From Humulus lupulus (lineage: Eukaryota > Streptophyta > Magnoliopsida > Rosales > Cannabaceae): a stretch of DNA of 64,000 nucleotides. The notes under the pieces were generated by a model. The model was not told where the DNA came from, did not search any database, and was given only the letters and a program-made list of their open reading frames with translations. The translations under genes and the position numbers were made by a program. Where the stretch lies: contig NC_084798.1 of the NCBI RefSeq assembly GCF_963169125.1, positions 103,929,970 through 103,993,969 of the forward strand. Direction: 5' to 3'. This document shows positions 22,061 through 32,942 of this stretch, in pieces. Numbering within the stretch: the stretch's first letter is position 1; each line of letters opens with the position of its first letter.

Positions 22061-23585
22061 TTATATTGGCCGCCTTTTTAATTGGAAGTAATCTTTGTGT
22101 GAATGGGGATTTAGGAATGAAAGGATTGATTGGAGTATCCTCTTTTGAAGAGTCACTAGCACTAGAACTAGAAGGTTAACTCTTTTCTTTTTCTTTTTCA
22201 ACCTCAGGTATGTAATCAGGTTTGACAATGTTCTTTCCAGACATAAGAGTTGAAAATGATTTTGCTTCTCCATTATGACTAGACTTTCCTATCTCATATT
22301 GACCTTTTTCATTTGGGATAGGTTGACTAGGGAATGTTCCTTTTTCTTTATCAGCTAAAGCAATAGAAAGTTGTCCTACTTCTGTCTCAAGTTTGGTAAT
22401 TGATTGAGAGCGGTTTTGTAGGATTTGTTGAGGATATGGTTGATTTTGTGGGGCATGAGTTTGGTTTTTTGTATTGTATTGGTGCCCTTGATTCATTGGA
22501 GGTTGGTTTTGTCTTCGTGAAAAGTTTGGATGGTTTCACCAATTTGGATTATAAGTGAATGAAAATGGGCTATCATTTGGTTTCCCATAAGCATGAAGAG
22601 CATTGGCCTCCTCAAAAAATGCATGTTGGTAGGAAGGACATGATTGGGCATTATCGCATGGATTAGAACATATAGAACATACATCTTTTCTGGGTTGCAC
22701 TGGATAATTTATAGTTTGACTTATGGCTAAAGCTTCTACTTTTCTCATTAATTTTTCTAAAGATGTTCTTAAGTCTACTTCATCTTTTACTTCATACATT
22801 CCCGTTCTTTTTGGAGAATTAGTTGACCTAGACCTAGAATCAAAATAATTCCATTATTGTGAATTGACAGAGAAGTCCTCAAGGGCGTCCCAAGCCTCTT
22901 GCCCTTGAAATTGTAAAAAATTTATAGTATGCATAGATTGAATCATTTGACGATTAGAGGGAGTCAACCCATCATAAAAATATTTTACAAGTATCCATTT
23001 TTCAAAACCATGATGAGGACATTTTAATAATAAATCTTTAAATCTTTCCCAACATTCACAAAACTCTTCATTATCTTTTTGAAAAAACTCAAAGATTTCT
23101 CTCCTTAGACTATCAGTTTTAGACATAGGAAAAAATTTCAACAAGAATTTATTATAAAGTTGATCCCATGTAGCTATAGACCCCGTGAGAAGGGGATTTA
23201 ACCAAGCTTTTGAATTGTCTTTTAATGAAAAAGGGAATAATCTTAGTTTGAGTGACTCATTAGAAAATTTTTGAAATCTAAATGTTGAACAAATTTCTAA
23301 GAAATCTTTGACATGCATGTAAGGATCCTCTCTATCTAACCCATAAAAAGATGACAACAATGGAATGATTGATGGTTTAAGCTCAAAATGGGTAGAAGAA
23401 GTGGTAGGGAAAATAATACATGAAGGAGCATTAGATGAAATAGGTGCAAAATATTCAAGCAAGGCTTTTTCAGGCACAACATTTTCATCAACAGGATTTC
23501 TATTAATATTAGCAATTGGCTCCATGATGCTCAAATTTTTACTAACACTTTCAATTTCAAACAAAGATAAACGTCTTTTTACCAA
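22061..23585 (-). pseudogene. Athila gag
   Basis: The 23585-22854 frame holds the retrotransposon-gag domain: FYGLDREDPYMHVKDFLEIC, SLKDNSKAWLNPL, WDQLYNKFLLKFFP and ERFKDLLLKCPHHGFEKW. After a stop, 22799-22536 carries a Cys-rich segment (CSICSNPCDNAQSCPS), and 22496-22061 a Gln/Asn-rich linker with LETEVGQLSIALADKEKGTF, typical of Athila gag. Gag assembles the particle. A likely start is MEPIANINRNPVDEN near 23525. Confidence 0.9.
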
Positions 23586-23984
23586 ACAATTTTTAGAGTT
23601 ACGTTCTCAATGATGCATACAATTTTCACATATAAGGCAACAAAGATAATCTCAAGCCAACAATTTTCTATGTGGAGGATCAGTTAAAACAGCAACCACA
23701 GAGCATACTTAGAATTTTTAGAGATTTCACAACAATATAATTTTTATGGTTTACTTGTCCCCAGACCTATTTGATTCCACTTACTCACACACTACTAACA
23801 ACTCCTCGAGGTTAATTAGTAGAGGTGGATTTGGAATTTTGTTCAAATTTCCTTTAAGAAAAGATTTCTTATGGAGAAAGGACAAGATTTAAGTTTTTTT
23901 TTCAAGTATTTTTTTTATAATTACACAATAATATGATAAGAGAAATAAAATAAGACAAAATAGATAATGTTAACTAAAATTGAA

Positions 23985-24365
23985 TAAGAGTTGGGAGGCA
24001 TAGCATGCTATCAACCATAAAGAAAATAAAGCAAAAAGTAGGAGGCAAAATTGCCATCAACTAGTAAATAAGGTAAAAAAACTAGGAGGCACAAGTGCCA
24101 TTAACTAAAGAAAAGAGTTGGGCGGCATAGTATGTCATCATCCATAAAGAAAATAAACCAAAAACTAGGAGGCAAAAATTGTCATCAACTAGTAAATATG
24201 CACAAAAATATGACAACAAAAATAAATAAAGTAAATTATAACAAAAGTTAGGAGGCACAAGTGTCGTCAACTAACAGAAATGTAGAAAAAATAAAAAAAA
24301 ATTACAACAAAAGTAAATAAAAAAACTAGGCGGTACAAGTGTCATCAACTAAAATAATAATAATA
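23985..24365. repeat. Degenerate tandem repeat in the Athila leader
   Basis: About seven imperfect copies of a ~45-60 bp unit with the core ACTAGGAGGCACAAGTG, then CCATCAACTA, separated by A-rich spacers. It lies between the PBS and gag. The short ORF 24082-24270 on the minus strand arises from the repeat and has no recognisable domain. Confidence 0.7.
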
Positions 24366-24560
24366 TAAAGCATAAGTATAAATAGATATACATAAGTAAT
24401 TTTTTTAATGGGTGGTAGAACTGTCCCAATTTTTCTTCTTATCCTTTTTTTTTAGTTTTATATTTTTATATAAATATTTTTTTATATAGTGCAAAAAATT
24501 AAAATAACTAGTAGAAGAATTTATTAACCTTGAGAAAAAGTTCATTTCTTTTCTTGCAAC

Positions 24561-24578
24561 TCTGCGACAACGGTGCCA
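24561..24578 (-). other. Athila primer-binding site
   Basis: Minus strand TGGCACCGTTGTCGCAGA immediately follows the 5' LTR and resembles the TGGCGCCGTTGCCGGGGA site known from Athila elements, usually assigned to tRNA-Asp. Differences fit decay. Confidence 0.75.
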
Positions 24579-24584
24579 AAATCT

Positions 24585-26399
24585 TGATGGACCAAAAATG
24601 GGTACATTTTAAATATGTAAATCGCAAGCACACGAATCATATATATAGGATAGAGTTTGTGTAAGCAAGGATGTCAAACCCAAAAGAGTTGTCTAAATTC
24701 AAAAAGAAGCTATTCTAAACCAAAATTCATTAAATTCTAACATAGCTCCAAATATTGATAAGATTTAAGGTCAAGAAAATAAAAGATTGAAAATAAAGCT
24801 ATCTAAGAATAGAAAAATAAACCAATTTTGATTTGTAAATAAGTTGTAGAAGAAAGATTATTAAGATACTAGAATCCACAAAATGTAAGTTTAATAATAT
24901 TTATTAGTATATTGAGTCTCAAGTTTTAGTGATAGTTAAAATAAATCAAACTATCATTTTCCAAATAGATTTATAATTTAAGCACAAATTATTTCTAAAA
25001 AGATAGGATTTTTCTTAACTTTTCAAAAAATATAATTTCAAAGTATTCAATGTGAATCAACCTAATGGAACAACAAAAAATCAAATAATATTATTTATAA
25101 GGAAAAACATAATATTTTTGTTCTAAGCATTGGATGTGTACAATTTAATGACACATCTTACACAAAGAATATTATGTTTTGCAAAATGAAGAACAAAGTG
25201 AAATATTATCTAACAATCCAAAATACAAGATATTAAAGATGAAAGACATATATGAAGAAGAAAAATCCATAAACTTGTTGCATTACAAGTGAAATCAATA
25301 TACAACATAAATACCATCTAGTTACAAGTTGTTTCATCATGATCTTAATAATCTTATGAAAAAGATTAGAAACACATAACTAGAATCCAAACTATATTAG
25401 AATAGAAATACATACTTGGCACAAAATGGTCTTCCAATAGGAAGAAAGAAAATGTAGAGAGAAAGTGTAGAAAAGAAGATGGTAACCAAAAATTAAGCAC
25501 CCGAAAAATGGTCTTGAAATTACATATTTATAGTCAAAATGACAGTATTAAAATAATAAACTTAAATTGATTAAATTAATTAAATAAAGTAAATATCGCA
25601 TGTTGAGGTAAATTCTAAGGTGTAATGATGATTTTGTGGTGAAATATGTAGGAAAGTTTGGTAAAAATGTGAAATTTTTGGACATTGGGACAAGGGGACA
25701 TTATTGGGTTCAAGAGAGGGGGAGGCAGCTAGGTTTGGTGGTTGTTTGCAGTTGAATCGTGGGGTGCAGGGGGGGAGGCGGCTGGGCTTGGAGCGACTGA
25801 AGGCGGGCCTGGGCTGGGCTAGTGGTGTTTGGGGCGTGGGCCCATGTGAGGAGAAGGGGAGTTGCAGATTGGGCATGGGCCAAGTGGAGGCAGGCTGGCC
25901 TGGGAGCTAGGACAGGCGCATGGGCTGCAGGCTGGGTCGTGGAGGCTTTGGGCGGCTGGGCTTCTTTTCCCTCTCAAAAATTTCATATTTTGCTTCATTT
26001 TGTCTAGTTTTATTTCTTTTCCTTTCCTTCATTTTTCTTGTGTTTTTCAAGAGCCCAAAACTACAACATTACCCTATAAAATAAACATAAATTAAATTAA
26101 AACTAAATATTTTCAATAATAAAATATACAACATAAGTTTCATGAAAATACTAATTAAAACTTATTTTACTTTAACATTTAAGCTCAATAAAAGTGTAAT
26201 TTTTTTACTTCTAACTTAATAATACTAATTTCAAATCATTAAACTACAACATATTACAATTAAATATCTATAAAAATATATAAAAATCTAAAAAATTATA
26301 ATAAGACTAATAAATTCAAAATTACTTAAAAACTAAAGAACTAAGCTACTATTAGCATAAAAAATGTGGTAAAATAACTCTATTTTTTTAGAGTTATCA
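24585..26399 (-). repeat. Athila 5' LTR
   Basis: From TGATGG (24585, inner end) to TTATCA (26399, outer end): TG...CA in either reading. It matches the left LTR over 24888-26399 and has the empty site for the 3359-3494 MITE near 25725. GC-rich patch ORFs (25580-26095, both strands) are non-coding LTR sequence. Copia gag begins at 26400. Confidence 0.87.
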
Positions 26400-26534
26400 A
26401 CATTCCTCATTCAAGACAAACATGTGGTTTTCACATATTAAAACAATGTTCATGTTCGATTTCCATTTCATGAAGTTATCACTAGTCAATTTCTCATTAG
26501 CAAGTAAAGTAGTTACAATGTTTGGATTGGACAT
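26400..26534 (-). pseudogene. Copia gag N-terminus
   Basis: Start ATG at 26534 (MSNPNIVTTLLANEKLTSDN, then FMKWKSNMNIVLICENHM) runs to NEEC at 26400, where the Athila LTR begins. The start is preferred over the in-frame ATG at 26621 because MSNP..LTSDNF..W is the usual copia Gag start and a TTTTTCAG stretch precedes it. It continues at 2427 downward on the far side of the Athila element, with 95 bp present on both sides. Confidence 0.88.
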
Positions 26535-27229
26535 ATTGCTGAAAAATAAATAAATAAAATATAATGAATTAATGCATATAATAAATATCAGTTTATATTT
26601 GGAATAGTAAACATGATGCATGAATGCAACACATAAAATAACACAAAAAAATAGTTACTAGTCCATGATAAATTAATAGACCAGCCTTGGCGTAGGTCAG
26701 ACTAATTACAATTAACCTTGAGACAAGATCTCAACTCCATAAGTGAAAACTTAAAAACCCTTTTTTCTCTTTTGACTTATGAATTACCGTTAGTTTGGTC
26801 AAGATGTACTAGTCGTGCTCGAAAGTTAGATACATCTTTGGAGTGTAACCCATTATTTTTCGATAAATGACTTAACTCAAGAGTGTGCCTTAGGGTCAGT
26901 TAAACTTGAAATACATCACTAATCTTATTCTCTTATGAGAAGTCAACCTTGAAATAAAATAAACATATTCAGAAGCCTTTCCTTAGGGAGGCCGCAAACG
27001 GAGGCGACGCGAGGCCCTTCCTACGCCTCTCAGTGTTCAACTAATAATGGAGACCATGAGACTTATTGTCTTAATTCTCTCTCCCACTCACTATTTTAAA
27101 AGAAATGTGTTTTTTTCAAAATCAATATTTTTCAATTTGGTTGTAAAACTAATTAAATTAATTTTACCAAATGATATTCTAATCAATACTAATCCTATTA
27201 TGCAAAATAAATAATCGTGCCCTAGATTA
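26535..27229 (-). other. Copia 5' leader, gag-proximal part
   Basis: Non-coding AT-rich DNA upstream of the copia gag. It contains a more GC-rich patch at 26990-27030 (CCTTAGGGAGGCCGC...). It is continuous in logic with 42295-43426; Tat-2 sits between, with ATTTT duplicated at 27230-27234 and 42290-42294. Confidence 0.6.
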
Positions 27230-27234
27230 ATTTT

Positions 27235-27953
27235 TATTGACGCGGTTTTTCGCCAACAATGTATTAAGAAATAATAAGGACAGATTAGTGCTTAATGGTA
27301 AACCGTAATGAAAATAACAAGAATTCACTCAAGAACCCAAGACTTTTACGTGGTTCAATGGTTAAACTCCACCTAGTCAACAAGTCAGTATTATTACTAT
27401 TCTTCTCTCTATTTTGGCAGAATTTCGGTATTACAGAATAAATTCCCTTTCCTGTCTAACATTCCCAATATTTATAGGGGAATTTCATGAATAGATTTGG
27501 GTAACCACGTGAGTCAATCACGCATTTACATAATGTCTATATTCAATTCAAATAATTCTCATTTATATTGGGATATGATCTGATAACAGATCAAATATGT
27601 TCCTGCTATCTCGGATAATAAATATGACAGCCGAGTCATAAATAAACGTATACACAAATCCCGAGTCTATGGGGATCCCTGAATATGCATTATATTTGAA
27701 TCATCATGAGCCGGATGTCTCCTCCAAGCTCGTTCTTTAACAACTATCTGATTCTGAGCTCACGATTAACAGCCATCATATTCTCAGTTCGTGATAAACT
27801 CTGGACGCCTAACATAATGTCCGACCATTATGAATCTCAAGCTTTCCACATGGATAATAACCAAATATTCTACTTGGTTATTTTTCCATGCATTTATCTG
27901 GCAGTTGTACTTGAGCTGAATGAATGAACTCGTGCTAAAATTAGGGTACAACA
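27235..27953 (-). repeat. Tat-2 3' LTR
   Basis: 719 bp; aligns with 39177-39285 plus 41680-42289. Minus reading starts TGTTGTACCC (27953), directly after the polypurine tract, and ends CGTCAATA. Confidence 0.87.
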
Positions 27954-27968
27954 TTTGCCCCCCAAGCC
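27954..27968 (-). other. Tat-2 polypurine tract
   Basis: Minus strand GGCTTGGGGGGCAAA abuts the LTR start TGTTGTACCC. It is the same motif as in Tat-1, with six G instead of 21. Confidence 0.8.
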
Positions 27969-28220
27969 CCTGCTCCTGGGTGATGTCGTCATTCTCTCAC
28001 ATACATAGTAGGGGCTTTTAGACTATTGTTACATAGAACCATGCCTGCCCACTACTCGAGTACTGGACCCGTGGTCTACTGCAATTGGCATTTGTTCGGG
28101 TTTTGAGGATTGCAATAATTGTCTTGCCAACTTTTTTCCGCCATCTGGTCTATTTAATCTTAGCCCTTGGATCTCGAGATACCCCAATTGGATGGCCCAG
28201 ATTAATTTCCGTAGTTTACG

Positions 28221-28229
28221 TATAAAAGG
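28221..28229 (+). promoter_or_regulatory. TATA box of the Tat-2 antisense gene
   Basis: GTATAAAAGGGG lies ~270 bp inside from the 3' LTR and points toward pol, opposite to the element's own transcription, matching the position of the Tat-1 antisense promoter. Confidence 0.55.
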
Positions 28230-28239
28230 GGTGATTAGA

Positions 28240-28878
28240 TTTCATACCTCACCACCTTTGCATTTGAAAATTTCCATTTCTAAACTCTCAAGCTTCCCTT
28301 CTTCTTCCCCAGAATCCCCAAAACTGTTCATCGTGCCCAGTCATTCAGAAGCTTTCCAGGAGCTTCCCATTGTCGAATCTATGTGCTCTAATCATCGAAC
28401 ATATTTTATGTCAGTATCTCATCCCTTGGTTTGAAAAGTTCCCCTTTTTTTTTTCTTTTTTTTTCGTTATCCAATGAGATTTATGATTTTCACAATGTTC
28501 GTCTACAACAATAATTGTAGTTACTGTTAGGCTACTTCTAAATGTTCATAGGAAATAGGTTTCGATTCAGGTTCAATGGGAAAATCCAAACATGTTTTAG
28601 AATGGTGAGCGTAAAGCGAAACTACTCGAGGCTAAAATTAAAGCCAAGGAGGAAGGGACAGCGTCATCATCAGCCATGGGGAGATGCTATACCACTGCTG
28701 GGCTTTCAACCAGGATGGGAACATCTCTTTTATTGAGCCTGGATTGTGGGATCCATACCTTGCTAAATTCAAGGCTCGGTTCTTGCAAGAACCCTCGGAG
28801 ACTGGTGAGGCTTCCGAAGCAGCGGAGGGAGATGGTGAGGAGGTCACTTCAGTGAGGCGAGCTGACGGGGCCCAATGA
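28240..28878 (+). pseudogene. Remnant of the Tat-2 antisense gene
   Basis: Downstream of the TATA box are short open stretches (to 28434; then 28684-28878). The last reads YHCWAFNQDGNISFIEPGLW, has an acidic Glu-rich segment and ends at TGA 28878, followed by AT-rich DNA. Position and direction correspond to the Tat-1 antisense gene, but I cannot align the proteins convincingly. Most central exons seem missing. Confidence 0.45.
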
Positions 28879-29009
28879 TTTTATTTATGATTTTATTTGT
28901 AATTGTCTAATAGTCTTTTGGTATTAAACTATTACCTTCGGGCTTTGCTCGAGGTTATTTCTCCTCGATGTGACAATATATTTGTTTATTTATTAAAATA
29001 TACATTTAA
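28879..29009. other. AT-rich Tat-2 spacer
   Basis: Short AT-rich interval with nothing recognisable, ending at the target duplication CTTGT (29010-29014) of the solo LTR. Confidence 0.5.
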
Positions 29010-29014
29010 CTTGT

Positions 29015-30470
29015 TGTGAACACTGCAAATTGGACATGATCCTAAAAGACCCAAGCCTCATGCAAGGCCTTCGCGAGACTGACCTGTCTCACCCCACGTG
29101 AGGCCTCACGCTTAACTCGATGAAGGTCCTATGGACCCGTGCCTAAGTGTCACACACCCATCTCGCGAGGCCATCTTGCGAGGCTGTCTTGCAGGCCATG
29201 CCTAAGTGCCGCACCTAGATGCCCAAGCCCACACCCCCATCTCACGAGGCCATCTAGCAAGCCATGCGTAAATGCTGCACCTAAGTGCCCAGGCCCGCGC
29301 CCCCATCTCGCGAGGCCGTCTCGCAGGCCATGCCTAAGTGTCGCACCTAAATGCCCTGGCCTACGCCCCCATCTCGCGAGGCCATCTCGCAGTATGGCTA
29401 AGTGCCACACCTAGGTGCCCAAGTCCGCGCCCCCATCTCACGAGGCCGTCGCACAGGCCATCCCTAAATGTCGCGCTTAAGTGCCCAGGCCCACACCCCC
29501 ATCTCGCGAGGTCGTCTCACAGGCCATGCCTAAGTGCCACGCCTAGGTGCCCAAGCCCACGCCCCCATCTTGCGAGGTCGTCTCGCAGGCCTTGCCTAAG
29601 TGTCGCGCCTAGGTGCCCAGGCTCGCGCCCCCATCTCACGACGCCATCTCGCGAGGCCATCTCGCGAGGCCTTCTCGCAGGCTATGACTAAGCGTCGCGC
29701 CTAGGCACCCAGGCCCACGCCTCCATCTCGCGAGGCCATCTCACAGGCCATGCCTAAGCGCCGCGCCTAGGTGCCCAGGCCCATGCCTCCATCTCACGAG
29801 GCCATCTCGCGAGGCCGTCTCTCAGGCCATGCCTAACTGCCACGCCTCGGTGCCCAAGCCTGCGCCCCCATCTCGCGAGGCCATCTCACTAGGTCATCTT
29901 GCAAGCCATGCCTCTATGATATAAGTATATGCCCCATTGAAGGAGCCCTCCTCCATTTTCTAAGGAAGGTGTCGCCACCGGGGCACGACTCCCACATGCT
30001 TATCTCACTCAAGGCTACAAGTCCTCTTACGAGAGCAACCATTAGGTACAAGGTACGCGTACGGGAATAGGTTGTACAACCATGAGGAGCATAGAGGCGT
30101 GACTCTGACGTCCGTACTAGACAGGTAGTGATGGTACAAGTTAGTACCAATGATGGAGGCAATACCTGCACGTCTCTGACCATGTACTGACAGTGTACTT
30201 GTGTACACTCTGCTCCCCTAGGACGACAATGTATCAGGGGCCATTAGAGCCCACTATAAAGGGGACCTCACTTCATCATTGAAGGGGGGGGGGGGGATTC
30301 TTGTAAAACCAGATTGATCTAAGGGCAATATACGAGTTTTCTTTCCAAATTCTATTTCCTATTTGCAATTTTCCTTCAAGTTTCTATACGTTCATTTGCG
30401 TTCATTAAATATTGATTTAAGTTTTTGAGTTTGCCATCCATATTTCGTTGACGAGTTCTTACCGTCAACA
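29015..30470 (+). mobile_element. Solo LTR with minisatellite (1456 bp)
   Basis: Begins TGTGAACACTGC and ends CCGTCAACA (TG...CA), flanked by perfect 5-bp duplications CTTGT (29010-29014, 30471-30475). A TATA box (ACTATAAAGG, 30250) and downstream R/U5-like region suggest plus orientation. There is no internal retroelement coding sequence, so it is a solo LTR. Its superfamily cannot be decided from the LTR alone, though gypsy is likely. Confidence 0.85.
29140..29915. repeat. GC-rich minisatellite, ~65-bp unit
   Basis: About eleven imperfect copies of a unit containing GCCTAAGTGCCGC, then AGGTGCCCAGGCC, then CGCCCCCATCTCGCGAGGCC. Unit length is usually 64-66 bp, with some units lengthened by extra copies of the 14-17 bp sub-repeat GAGGCCATCTCGC. 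Because the period keeps frame for stretches, long open frames appear on both strands; they are not genes. Confidence 0.9.
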
Positions 30471-30475
30471 CTTGT

Positions 30476-30771
30476 GGTCTATTTGTCTTTCCTTTATTAT
30501 TTTCTTATGTTATATAAATCCTTACTCCTGTACATTTGAAATTTAAGGGATCGACTTTTAGATCGAGATAGATTTTCTCAAACTTGGTTATATCCAAGTT
30601 TTTGTTTGGTTATTTATATCATACCTGTAAAGAATCAGGCCTTGAACCTGGTTACATCCAAGTTTTTTAATGATTTAAACTTAGTTTGCACTAGGTTTAT
30701 TGATAACTAGAGCTTTAAAAAGCCCTTGAATAATCAAAATTTCCAAATTTCTAAGTTTCAGGCCTAGTTAT
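30476..30771. repeat. Tat-2 spacer with a direct repeat, copy 1
   Basis: Contains two versions of TTGGTTAYATCCAAGTTTTT (30583, 30653) and the block GATTTAAACTTAGTTTGCAC... to CTTGAATAATC. The same ~120-bp block recurs at 32633-32760 with several mismatches. The copia solo LTR sits between the copies. Confidence 0.75.
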
Positions 30772-32630
30772 TGTTGGGGTTTTATGCCCTAATTAAAACC
30801 CAAACTCTTTGTAATCTCATTTTATTATCAATAAAAGAATAGAAATCATTTTTTGACTTGGTCAATCACTTTGCTCACATGTTTTATTTTCATGATTATT
30901 TGTTTAATATAAACTTCTATTAAATCCCGAGCATATAGCTAATCTTATTTATAGTGACGTAATCACAGTGGAATATAAATATGATTATATGTTCAAAAAT
31001 AAGTTAGTCCTAAGATTAATCAGTGCACAGGATTTACACTGACTTGCTAATCTACGATATGATCTGCTTACATATCACAGTGTTATGTTCTTTCCAGAAC
31101 ATTAGCAAAGTAGATAAGATCGGATGTATTTGTTACATCTGACAAGACTGATATTGACAGTTGATAAGATAAGTAAACATACCGTTATTATCTGTTCTAG
31201 TCATATCATATAGTTGACCATAGGTCAATTCAATCTCAATTATGAGTGGTTAGTATTCTAATTGATTGTATTATTTGAGTTCTTTGACTTGTTCGTTACC
31301 AGCTTACCCTACGGACTAGCCCATACTTACATCTTGGGAACTCGGTAGTATAATTGAGTGGGAGTGTTAATCATAGATATGAACATCTATAGCTTCTGAT
31401 GAAGAAGTGAAACGATGGTTTCCTTTTAGTTTGGTTCAAGGTGTTAAATGATAGAGATCTCATTTCAGTAATTAAATTAGTTTACTGAAATATCATTTAC
31501 AAGGAACTAAGTGTTTTAAGGATAAAATACAATGAGGGGTAAAACGATATTTTAGTCCTATCGCATTGTAGACCGTCTATATAGGATTAAGTGACAATTA
31601 TGGTTTTAACAATGGATAATTAATAGCGTATCTATATTTGTTATAGAGCGTTCTATGAATTCAAGAGTGCAATTCTGAGTCTATAGTGGAGTCACGAGGA
31701 ATTAATAAGTTAGTAAATTTATTTGTTAGATTTATGATAACTTATTGGAGCTTGATTTCACAGGCCCATGGTCCCCATTGTACCTTGGATAAAATCATCT
31801 AGATAGTCTCAATTAATTGATTTAATTATTAATTAGAATTATCAAAGTTGACCAGGTCAATTTTTGATAGTTTCACAGAGTTGTGTAATTTTGAGAAGAA
31901 AAGAGAAATTATGGCAGATTTATTAATTAAGATAAATTGGTATCTAAATTAATAAATAAATTTAAATCAAGGTTCAAATTATAAATAATTAATTTGATAA
32001 AGGATTTAAATAATTATTTAATTAATTAAATAAATAGAAAATAATACAGGCCTTGATTTTAAGTCCAATGGGCTTATAATCAAATGGGAAATTTCACGGG
32101 CCTATAGCCCATGATAATTTCGACCTAGGGCTTCAAAATGGCTGTTATTTTATTGATTTTTTAATTAAGTTAAATGGCCTAATTGAGTCTATAAAAGGAG
32201 TGCTTAGAGAGAAGTCAAAACAGAAGTTTGATAAGTCACAAGTCATATTTTCTGATAGTTTTTTATTCTCTCTAAACACAAGTCCTTTTCTAAGCCACTT
32301 TGTTATTTTCTCTTCTTCTCTTTATATCTATCTCATGTGTTGAGAATTTCCCACACTAGTCTAGGTGGTTCTAAGGATACATTGGAAGATTGTGAAGAAA
32401 ATAGAAGATCGGTTCAGTTTCTTGATAATACACTGCGACAGAGAGGATACAAGAGTTAGAGAAACTGAAGGAAGGACTCTTTAATTCCGCTGCGTATACT
32501 GTAAGTATTCTATTCTTTGTTTCTCTTTGAATTCAATTTTAGAAACATATTTTAGGCTATCTCGTATTAATTTGTTTAATATTAGATATACATGAAAATA
32601 AATAAAGATCCTGTATAAGCTAATCCAACA
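30772..32630 (+). mobile_element. Copia-type solo LTR (1859 bp)
   Basis: Begins TGTTGGGGTTTTATGCCC and ends AATCCAACA, with perfect TSD GTTAT at 30767-30771 and 32631-32635. Near the start are AATAAAAG (30832) and the usual copia-style AT-rich LTR body; near 32190 a TATAAAAGGAG precedes a leader-like part, so plus orientation fits. There is no internal coding DNA. It is a different family from the outer copia LTR. Confidence 0.9.
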
Positions 32631-32635
32631 GTTAT

Positions 32636-32942
32636 ATCCATGGTTTTAGATGATTTAAACTTAGTTCGCACTAGGTTTATTGAAAACTCGAGCTTTAAAA
32701 AGTCCTTGAATAATTAATTTTACCAAGCTTCTAAGTTTTTAATCTTATCCGAGCAGGCTTAATTTTTCCAACCTCAGTTATGTGCCCCCCAAGTAACCAG
32801 AATGTATAAACTTTCTTGGTTGCTTTTACAAATATGAGAACACGAGCTTGAAATAATAAGACTAAGAAATGGTTATTTAACAATCCATCTATTATTTAAT
32901 CAAAATGGATTTTATAAATAAGTCTTACATTGATGGTGGCAC
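32636..32942. repeat. Tat-2 spacer with the direct repeat, copy 2
   Basis: 32633-32760 repeats 30655-30770. The remainder up to the integrase stop is AT-rich without visible features. Confidence 0.65.

Larger units (their letters stand above)
2523..26399 (-). mobile_element. Athila-like Ty3/gypsy retrotransposon inserted in copia gag
   Basis: Minus-strand order is 5' LTR (26399-24585), PBS of the TGGCGCCGTTGCC type (24578-24561), gag, protease, reverse transcriptase, RNase H, integrase, polypurine tract (4189-4178) and 3' LTR (4177-2523). Gag, protease and RT wording match the Athila lineage. I see no env-like gene between integrase and the PPT. The element is interrupted in integrase by a copia LTR that contains Tat-1, and in RT by a hAT-like element. 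The LTRs differ at roughly 7% over the stretch I compared. All frames are broken. Confidence 0.85.

Noticed and set aside
29139..29691. Long Pro/Arg/His-rich ORFs on both strands
   Set aside because: Produced by the ~65-bp minisatellite; repeated, low complexity and open on both strands.
29150..29915. CRISPR-like array of regular repeats
   Set aside because: Units are contiguous without unique spacers, and this is eukaryotic nuclear DNA; it is a minisatellite.
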